From assembly GCA_016198885.1 (NCBI GenBank), contig JACQHV010000213.1, forward strand, positions 1 through 6,847: a stretch of 6,847 nucleotides of DNA. The letters are read 5' to 3'. Source of the DNA: Gammaproteobacteria bacterium (GTDB lineage Bacteria; Pseudomonadota; Gammaproteobacteria; Eutrophobiales; Eutrophobiaceae). The translations under genes and the position numbers were made by a program. Numbering within the stretch: the stretch's first letter is position 1; each line of letters starts with the position of its first letter. Under the pieces are notes generated by a model, which had not been told where the DNA came from, made no database searches, and worked only from the letters and a program-made list of their open reading frames with translations. Positions 1-4,574 of the stretch are shown one piece after another.

Positions 1-20
1 CTCTTATAGTCATATCTGAC

Positions 21-1184
21 TCAAAGAAACAGTGTCAGTACCCCGGTGTAGCCATACAGACGATTGTTGGAGATCTCACCATTGCAGAAAAATCCGGCCA
101 GTGGAATATCTCCCAGCACCTCCATGATGGTTTTGAGTTCGCGTGAATCGGGACCGAACTGGTTCTGTCCCCGGCCGGTACAGGAAAAATACAATGCCCC
201 CCGTGGTTTTTTCCCGGGCTTGATTGCATTCAACATGCGCAGCAGATCAGCGTAAGCGGTCTGCGGATCACGGCGGCAAAAGATCATGCTGTTACCGGCA
301 GTGACCCGCTCTGCGATGGCAATGATACCCATGTTGGGATCAATACCCACCAGATGGCGGACCAGGTAATCTCCGGTATCCGATCCGCGTATCGGCAGGC
401 CGGCAAAGATATAGCCAGCCATGCGCTGCGGATTATTCGCCAGTATCTCACCGGCTTCCTGTTTCAGCACCTCGAAGGCGGGCCGGTCATCGAGCGTAAT
501 GATCAGGTTTTCCTCGCAACTGGTGATGACATGCCGCTCACCCATCGGGGAACAGCCCTGGGTCAGACGTGTGCTGATGGCGACCTCATCGCTGAACATG
601 ACGCCCGACAATGCATCTTGTGTCGGCGCATCTGCGATCAAGGCATAATCGCCCCGTGAACTGGCGAGGCCGCCGACGAGAAAGCCATCCCCCATCAGTT
701 TGCTCAGGCCCACAATCACGTCCGGTACTGTCTCCAGGGCGGGATTGCCGTGTACTATTGCAAACGGTGTTGGACGCTGCTGCAATTCCTGCCGGCATTG
801 CCGGAAACAGGCGTCCTGGTTATCCGCATTCGTAGAAAAGACTGTGAAGGATGCAGGTGGCAATTGACACAGCAGCAAGGCAATAGCCGGTTCACTGTGA
901 TATTCACGACCTGCGGCGCAAATCCCCACGCCTACGCTGCCCACCCAGTGTGCAATGCCGGTGTCACTCTTCAGTTGCCGGACGATTTCACCGGATACCG
1001 CCGCGAACAGGTCCGAACAATAGACAAATCCAAGATTGAACCCTTCAGGTATCGGTGCTGCACAGGCAAGACATTGACCCAGTGCAACATGCCAGTCAGA
1101 GTCTTGCGCATGTGCGGAAATGAAACGGTCCATATCAGCGGGACTTCTCTGGCATAGTAATGCATTCTCCTGCCTGGATAACAT
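21..1184 (-). CDS. FIST-domain (FIST_N + FIST_C) sensory/signal-transduction protein
   Basis: This encodes a 387-residue soluble protein with no signal peptide or membrane segment. The N-terminal FIST-like part covers about residues 48-230, with typical stretches NLGFVY, HWVGSVGVGICAAGREY near 79-95 and GFLVGGLASSRG near 167-178. The FIST_C-like part covers about 235-385 and contains GLPIRGSD, LVRHLVGIDP, YFSCTGRG near 332-339 and GFFCNGEI near 364-371. FIST proteins are thought to be cytoplasmic small-ligand sensors, possibly for amino acids, and are often linked to chemotaxis or two-component signalling; the ligand here is unknown. The ATG at 1184 gives the longest frame but has no clear Shine-Dalgarno. 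Met18 (ATG at 1133, MDRFISAHA) fits family N-termini better and may be the real start. No signalling partner is visible nearby; the gene is divergent from the small exported-protein gene. Family assignment is confident; the role is inferred. Confidence 0.88.
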   Translation of the reverse strand: MLSRQENALLCQRSPADMDRFISAHAQDSDWHVALGQCLACAAPIPEGFNLGFVYCSDLFAAVSGEIVRQLKSDTGIAHWVGSVGVGICAAGREYHSEPAIALLLCQLPPASFTVFSTNADNQDACFRQCRQELQQRPTPFAIVHGNPALETVPDVIVGLSKLMGDGFLVGGLASSRGDYALIADAPTQDALSGVMFSDEVAISTRLTQGCSPMGERHVITSCEENLIITLDDRPAFEVLKQEAGEILANNPQRMAGYIFAGLPIRGSDTGDYLVRHLVGIDPNMGIIAIAERVTAGNSMIFCRRDPQTAYADLLRMLNAIKPGKKPRGALYFSCTGRGQNQFGPDSRELKTIMEVLGDIPLAGFFCNGEISNNRLYGYTGVLTLFL

Positions 1185-1202
1185 GTCATGGATATATCCG
1201 TA

Positions 1203-1208
1203 ATTATA
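1203..1208 (-). promoter_or_regulatory. Candidate -10 box for the FIST gene
   Basis: Read on the minus strand this is a perfect TATAAT, 18 bp upstream of the ATG at 1184. The -35 region about 17 bp further upstream (near 1226-1231, GATTTC) is poor, so the promoter would need an activator or be weak. A 6-bp dyad, TTCTGA (1246-1251) with TCAGAA (1261-1266), lies further upstream and could be a binding site. This is based on sequence match alone. Confidence 0.35.
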
Positions 1209-1269
1209 GTGGTGCGATCGACGAGGAAATCATTTTTATACAAAATTCTGAAGCCAGAAGTCAGAATGT

Positions 1270-1359
1270 TTATTTCGTTAAACGGGGGTGGATGAAGTCA
1301 ACCACATTACCCCATGATTTGTAGGTAATCACTCCTTCATCCAGTCCACCTTTATGGAA
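1270..1359 (-). pseudogene. Remnant resembling the 3' end of proS
   Basis: Read on the minus strand, the frame ending at the TAA at 1270-1272 encodes GLDEGVITYKS, then WGN, then VVDFIHPRLTK and stop. The ProS C-terminus in this window reads GLDKGMIEYKS, thirteen further residues, then VVEFMRRSLTSM and stop. At DNA level 1315-1349 matches 2743-2777 at 29 of 35 positions, and 1291-1308 matches 2689-2706 at 13 of 18. A ten-codon in-frame deletion separates the two blocks. No start codon or upstream synthetase domain exists, so this is a fragment and not a gene. It lies in the same orientation as proS, about 1.3 kb beyond its stop. It could be a decayed duplicate or the displaced original end after an insertion. 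Confidence 0.62.
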
Positions 1360-1385
1360 TCCAAAATAAGCTAGAATTTATAGAT

Positions 1386-1646
1386 ATGAAAATATTTACG
1401 TTACTGGTTATTGTGCCACTGTTCGCCTTTGCAGAATATGATATGGAAAAAAAGGACTGCGAGGCGGAAGCCTATGAACGTTATCCGGTACCTAACTACG
1501 ATCCGCACCGGCGGGGGTTCGGGCAACTGGGCTACGGCGGGATGGATAATAATTACCTGGCTGGTGTTCCAACAACACTGGACTACGAAAGGGCCAGTAG
1601 AAAGAGAGAGCAATATATAATTGATTGTGAGAAGAAGAAAGAGTGA
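1386..1646 (+). CDS. Small predicted exported protein, family not recognised
   Basis: This is an 86-residue ORF. Residues 1-16 form a short Sec-type signal peptide (MKIF, a hydrophobic core, then AFA) with likely cleavage before Glu17. The mature part of about 70 residues is charged and rich in Tyr and Gly, with FGQLGYGG near 45-52. It has only two cysteines, Cys25 and Cys81, one near each end, which could form a single periplasmic disulfide. The C-terminus is highly charged (ERASRKRE, EKKKE). No family is recognised and no function is claimed. There is no evident Shine-Dalgarno; a TAGAAT box at 1372-1377 could be a -10, but its -35 is poor and it would leave almost no leader. The gene sits between the proS-like remnant and the toxin-antitoxin operon. 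The same frame remains open for 70 codons after its TGA, so it may be the truncated front of a longer protein. Confidence 0.5.
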   Translation: MKIFTLLVIVPLFAFAEYDMEKKDCEAEAYERYPVPNYDPHRRGFGQLGYGGMDNNYLAGVPTTLDYERASRKREQYIIDCEKKKE

Positions 1647-1856
1647 TTTGAATTAATACAAAAAAACCTGGACTGGGAACAGGCCGTTCTTGCGCTCGAA
1701 AATCAGTTCCAGACATTTTCTACTACCTACGGCCGCTCTCCTACGAATCCATTCGCACGCGGCACTCGAATGTCCCTATTTATCGTCCATGTAGGCATTC
1801 ATGCGCTTGCGACACTAACATTACTCATAATATCACTTGACATAAGTAACATATAA
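1647..1856 (+). other. In-frame open continuation after the small ORF's TGA; otherwise gene-free
   Basis: This stretch lies between the exported-protein gene and the toxin. The frame of the upstream ORF stays open here for 70 codons, up to TAA at 1854-1856. The first part has a protein-like composition (NLDWEQAVLALENQFQ). From Met at 1770 there is a 20-residue hydrophobic run that could span a membrane (SLFIVHVGIHALATLTLLII). This could mean that an original protein of about 157 residues was cut by one nonsense mutation at 1644-1646, or it could be chance. It also holds a 6-bp inverted repeat, CATTCG (1750-1755) with CGAATG (1767-1772), and a decamer CGTCCATGTA (1784-1793) shared in inverse orientation with the 52-bp repeat near proS. 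The 3' end overlaps the toxin promoter region. Confidence 0.3.
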
Positions 1857-1864
1857 GTTACCAT
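1837..1864 (+). promoter_or_regulatory. Toxin-antitoxin promoter with palindromic operator
   Basis: A consensus -35 TTGACA (1837-1842) is followed after 16 bp by TACCAT (1859-1864), a 4/6 match to the -10. Between and over them lies a perfect inverted repeat, GTAAC (1846-1850), six bases, GTTAC (1857-1861). Toxin-antitoxin operons are usually autorepressed by the antitoxin or its complex at such a palindrome over the promoter, so this is the likely operator. If this -10 is used, transcription would start at about the toxin ATG, giving a leaderless message. The palindrome is seen directly; the binding protein is inferred. Confidence 0.5.
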
Positions 1865-1870
1865 TGAGTA

Positions 1871-2209
1871 ATGACGACAAGGAAATTAGTCGAATATCTG
1901 GACAAACATGGAAATTCTCAATTTGGCAGGTGGTTGTCACAGTTGCATGCAGATGCAGCGGCAAGAATTACGACAGCACTTTACCGGATGGAGCAGGGGA
2001 ATTTCTCCAATACGAAGTCAGTTGGTAAAGGTGTATTTGAATATAAAATTGATTTTGGGCCGGGCTACCGTATCTATTTTGGACATGATGGTAATTTATT
2101 GGTCATTATTCTGAATGGTGGTACAAAAAAACAGCAAAATTCGGATATAAAATTTGCACAGAAATTGTGGGAAGATTACAAGGTAAGAAAGAAAGAGGGA
2201 CGAGATTGA
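1871..2209 (+). CDS. RelE/ParE-superfamily toxin (HigB-like addiction module killer protein)
   Basis: This 112-residue protein matches the phage Gp49/HigB-like branch of the RelE superfamily. The N-terminal helical part (WLSQL... ARITTALYRMEQGNF) leads into the diagnostic block VGKGVFEYKIDFGPGYRIYF at residues 51-70. After that come LNGGTKKQQNSDI (81-93) and the closing helix FAQKLWEDYK (95-104). Family members are small mRNA interferases that act on translating ribosomes, with basic residues such as Arg67 and Lys86/Lys87 as plausible active-site contacts; cleavage is inferred from the family. An in-frame TGA at 1865-1867 fixes the start at 1871. No usable Shine-Dalgarno precedes it, so toxin translation may be weak or leaderless. 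The toxin comes first and the antitoxin follows after 3 bp, the usual order for this subfamily. The length is normal and the gene appears intact. Confidence 0.9.
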   Translation: MTTRKLVEYLDKHGNSQFGRWLSQLHADAAARITTALYRMEQGNFSNTKSVGKGVFEYKIDFGPGYRIYFGHDGNLLVIILNGGTKKQQNSDIKFAQKLWEDYKVRKKEGRD

Positions 2210-2212
2210 ATT

Positions 2213-2542
2213 ATGGTACTTACACGGGATTTTAAAGAAACAATTGCAATTCGGGTACAAAAAGATACGCGGTTTCGCCGTGCCTTGCTTGTTGAAGCGA
2301 TCGGGACATTGCTTGATGGCGATCTCGATACAGGTAAAGCACTATTGCGTGATTACATTAATGCAACAATCGGGTTTGAGGTATTAGCAAAAGAAATCGG
2401 TAAAGATAGTAAAAGCATACACCGTATGCTTGGTCCGAAAGGCAATCCAACAGCAGATAATATTTTTACTATTGTCAAAATACTTCAGGATGTTACAGAT
2501 ATATCCCTGCATGTGAAGGCAAGCCATCATAAAGCCGCCTGA
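2213..2542 (+). CDS. Helix-turn-helix antitoxin / autoregulator of the toxin-antitoxin pair
   Basis: This 109-residue protein resembles the addiction-module antidote family (COG3636-like, HigA-type). The N-terminal half (about 1-50) is helical and would carry toxin contact. Residues about 54-92 form a Cro/C1-type helix-turn-helix: FEVLAKEIG, then KDSKSIHRMLGPKGNPT, then a helix with IFTIVKIL. The motif SIHRMLGPKGNPT is characteristic of these antidotes. It should bind and neutralise the toxin encoded immediately upstream and repress the shared promoter, probably at the GTAAC/GTTAC palindrome. The ATG lies 3 bp after the toxin stop, with a GAGGGA Shine-Dalgarno at 2195-2200 inside the toxin gene. 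This is a better site than the toxin's own and would favour antitoxin excess. The gene is AT-rich compared with ilvI and proS, consistent with horizontal arrival. Confidence 0.85.
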   Translation: MVLTRDFKETIAIRVQKDTRFRRALLVEAIGTLLDGDLDTGKALLRDYINATIGFEVLAKEIGKDSKSIHRMLGPKGNPTADNIFTIVKILQDVTDISLHVKASHHKAA

Positions 2543-2566
2543 ATAATTATGTCAGGCGCGAGTTTT
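2536..2566 (+). terminator. Weak intrinsic terminator after the antitoxin
   Basis: CGCCTGA (2536-2542) pairs perfectly with TCAGGCG (2552-2558) across a 9-nt AT-rich loop. CGAG and then four T residues (2563-2566) follow. The antitoxin stop codon lies in the left arm. The short T-run and the 4-nt gap make it a modest terminator. It would separate this operon from the convergent proS. Confidence 0.42.
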
Positions 2567-2583
2567 GATCTATAAGCGTCCTT

Positions 2584-2687
2584 TGACATGCATGGATGCA
2601 CTAATGTCGCGGTTACATGGACGTAAGTGAGCGACTGACGTGCATGGATGCACTAATGTCGCGGTTACATGGACGTAAGTGAGCGAC
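2584..2687. repeat. Two tandem copies of a 52-bp palindromic repeat overlapping the proS 3' end
   Basis: Copy 1 spans 2584-2635 and copy 2 spans 2636-2687. They are identical except for A2588 versus G2640. Each unit contains two hairpin-forming dyads. The first is GTGCAT-GG-ATGCAC (2640-2653), perfect in copy 2 and one pair shorter in copy 1. The second is an outer stem GTCGC...GCGAC (2658-2662 with 2683-2687) enclosing TTACATGGACGTAA. The right part of copy 2 encodes the last residues and stop of proS, so the repeat supplies the current ProS C-terminus. The structure is like REP or small MITE elements; no transposase is associated. It may also act as a transcription barrier between the convergent genes. 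Confidence 0.9.
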
Positions 2688-4377
2688 GCATAAACTCCAC
2701 CACATCACTCAACACAATCTCTTTTTCCTCTCCATCACGCCGTGATTTGTATTCAATCATTCCTTTATCCAGTCCGCTTTCGCTGAACGTCAACCGGTGC
2801 GGGATACCGATCAGTTCCGCGTCGGCGAACATGACGCCGGGGCGTTCCTTGCGATCATCCAGCAGGACTTCAATCCCTGCTGTCTGCAATTGATCATAAA
2901 GCTTCATCACGGCATCACGCAGGCGCTGTGACTTGTGCATGTTGATCGGGATGAGTGCGGCATGGAAAGGCGCGATATTTACCGGCCAGATGATGCCGCG
3001 GTCATCATGGTTTTGTTCGATAGCGGCAGCGACGATGCGCGACACACCAATTCCGTAACAACCCATGATGAGTGTTTTCGCCTCACCGTTTTCATCCAGA
3101 CAGGTGGCCTTCATGGCTTTACTGTATTTTATGCCCAACTGGAAGATATGACCGACTTCAATTCCCTGCGCTACCTTGAGTGGCCCTGAACCATCCGGCG
3201 CAGGTTCTCCCGCTACAACATTACGAATATCAGCAGATCGAGGTTCGGGTAAATCCCGCCCCCAGTTAACACCCGTCAGGTGTTTGCCTTCTTCATTCGC
3301 ACCACAGATAAAGTCTGAAACCTGAACGGCACTGTGATCTGCAATGACAGGGATTTTCAGATTGACGGGACCGATGGACCCGATATCACAGCCGATTTTC
3401 TTTTTAATTAATTCGGTTTTGGCAAATTCGAGCGGTTTGGAGACTTCCGGAAGTTTTTCCGCCTTGATCCGGTTCAGTTCATGATCGCCCCTCAGTACCA
3501 GTGCCACGAGTGGGACGTTGCTTCCTTTAACGATTAATGTTTTTACACATTGTGATTCCGGTACTTTAAGAAACTGGCTGACTTCTGCAATTGTATGCTG
3601 GTCCGGTGTAGCCACAGTCGCCATTTTCCGGTTGGGTGCGAGACGTGTCGCGTCTGAATCATGCACAGGGACCATTTCGATATTGGCGGCATATTGTCCA
3701 TTGTCGGTGTATACGATCCGGTCTTCCCCGGAATCCGCCAGCACATGGAATTCGTGCGAAGCATTGCCGCCGATATTGCCGGTATCTGCTTCGACGGCGC
3801 GGTACTTCAACCCGAGGCGATCAAAGATGCGGGAATAAGTTTTATACATTTGATCATAGGTCTTTTGCAGGCATTCCTCCGTCAAATGGAATGAATAGGC
3901 GTCTTTCATCAGGAATTCACGCGCGCGCATGATGCCGAAACGGGGCCGGATTTCATCACGGAACTTGGTCTGTATCTGGTAAAAATTGGCGGGGAGTTGC
4001 TTGTAACTGCGGATTTCACGGCGCACCAGATCGGTAATGATTTCCTCGTGGGTCGGGCCAAAACAAAACTCCCGCTCATGCCGATCTTTCAGGCGCAGCA
4101 GTTCCGGGCCGTACTCGTCCCAGCGCCCGGATTCCTGCCAGAGTTCAGCCGGCAGTACTCCCGGCATCAATACTTCCTGGGCGCCGGACCGGTCCATCTC
4201 TTCCCGCACAATGGCCTCAACCTTGCGCAACACCCGCAGTCCCAGGGGCAGCCAGGTATAAATGCCGGCGGCCAATTGACGGATCATTCCCGCCCGCAGC
4301 ATCAGACGGTGGCTGATGACCTCGGCATCGGCCGGGGCCTCTCTCAGTGTGGCCAGAAGATATTGAGATATCTGCAT
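2665..4377 (-). CDS. proS: Prolyl-tRNA synthetase (bacterial type, with editing domain)
   Basis: This 570-residue class II aminoacyl-tRNA synthetase charges tRNA-Pro with proline in the cytoplasm. The length is normal for the long bacterial form. The catalytic core shows the motif 1 region (about 55-80), PTHEE (108-112), motif 2 FRDEIRPRFGIMRAREF (139-155) and motif 3 GCYGIGVSRIVAA (439-451). Between motifs 2 and 3, about residues 225-405, lies the INS editing domain that hydrolyses Ala-tRNA-Pro. It has Lys279 at the number of the key E. coli lysine, and His366 near GKHLTGVNW. The anticodon-binding domain is about 470-565 (GIEVLLDDRKERPGVMFADAELIG). The ATG at 4377 begins MQISQYLLATLREAPADAEV, as expected for the family, with a weak upstream GAAAG. 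The last codons and TAA lie inside the second copy of the 52-bp repeat, and a similar 3' fragment occurs at 1270-1359. proS diverges from ilvIH; no clear promoter was found for it. Confidence 0.97.
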   Translation of the reverse strand: MQISQYLLATLREAPADAEVISHRLMLRAGMIRQLAAGIYTWLPLGLRVLRKVEAIVREEMDRSGAQEVLMPGVLPAELWQESGRWDEYGPELLRLKDRHEREFCFGPTHEEIITDLVRREIRSYKQLPANFYQIQTKFRDEIRPRFGIMRAREFLMKDAYSFHLTEECLQKTYDQMYKTYSRIFDRLGLKYRAVEADTGNIGGNASHEFHVLADSGEDRIVYTDNGQYAANIEMVPVHDSDATRLAPNRKMATVATPDQHTIAEVSQFLKVPESQCVKTLIVKGSNVPLVALVLRGDHELNRIKAEKLPEVSKPLEFAKTELIKKKIGCDIGSIGPVNLKIPVIADHSAVQVSDFICGANEEGKHLTGVNWGRDLPEPRSADIRNVVAGEPAPDGSGPLKVAQGIEVGHIFQLGIKYSKAMKATCLDENGEAKTLIMGCYGIGVSRIVAAAIEQNHDDRGIIWPVNIAPFHAALIPINMHKSQRLRDAVMKLYDQLQTAGIEVLLDDRKERPGVMFADAELIGIPHRLTFSESGLDKGMIEYKSRRDGEEKEIVLSDVVEFMRRSLTSM

Positions 4378-4481
4378 TGCTGTGTTCTTTCTGAAATTCC
4401 CGAATTTATGTATGGTATCGCAACTGGCTCAATCTACAGAATTTCGCAAGTTCCTCTAACAATCCGTTAAATTACCAGGGT

Positions 4482-4496
4482 TTGTGCATAGCACAA
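4482..4496. promoter_or_regulatory. Palindromic operator-like site upstream of the ilvIH -35
   Basis: TTGTGC (4482-4487), ATA, GCACAA (4491-4496) is a perfect 6-bp inverted repeat ending 1 bp before the predicted -35 box. It shares the TGTGC/GCACA half-sites with the palindrome inside the promoter spacer, suggesting two sites for one dimeric regulator. The half-site differs from the CRP consensus TGTGA, and the regulator is unknown. Confidence 0.5.
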
Positions 4497-4497
4497 C

Positions 4498-4526
4498 TTG
4501 ACCTGTGCACAGAATGCCAGTAATTT
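4498..4526 (+). promoter_or_regulatory. Sigma70-type promoter of ilvIH with internal palindrome
   Basis: TTGACC (4498-4503) and TAATTT (4521-4526) are separated by exactly 17 bp, a good sigma70 pair. The expected start near 4533 gives a leader of roughly 42 nt before the GTG of ilvI. A perfect 10-bp palindrome, CTGTGCACAG (4503-4512), lies in the spacer, where a bound protein would block polymerase. The leader is too short for an attenuator peptide with alternative hairpins, so initiation control is more likely than attenuation. Confidence 0.62.
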
Positions 4527-4574
4527 CACACGTTTCAGACTGAATTCCATCAAGAGACAGCGGAAATAAGCTCA

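Noticed and set aside
750..1157. 135-codon plus-strand frame opposite the FIST gene
   Set aside because: It is antisense to a gene with clear FIST family motifs; its translation is Cys- and Arg-rich and low in plausibility.
1644..1646. Selenocysteine at the TGA of the small exported-protein ORF
   Set aside because: No convincing SECIS-type hairpin follows directly, and no selenoprotein family resemblance is visible. Nonsense mutation or a true stop is simpler.
2584..2687. CRISPR array
   Set aside because: There are only two copies, directly adjacent with no spacers, and each unit is a palindromic repeat.
4394..4407. Palindrome AAATTC-CC-GAATTT just upstream of proS as an operator
   Set aside because: It is AT-rich and short, and no promoter could be placed around it with confidence.
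3997..4470. 157-codon plus-strand frame opposite the start of proS
   Set aside because: It lies antisense to the conserved N-terminal half of ProS and its translation shows no recognisable domain.
4527..4574. Leader-peptide attenuator for ilvIH
   Set aside because: The predicted leader is about 42 nt. It has no small ORF rich in Val, Leu or Ile codons and no alternative terminator hairpin.
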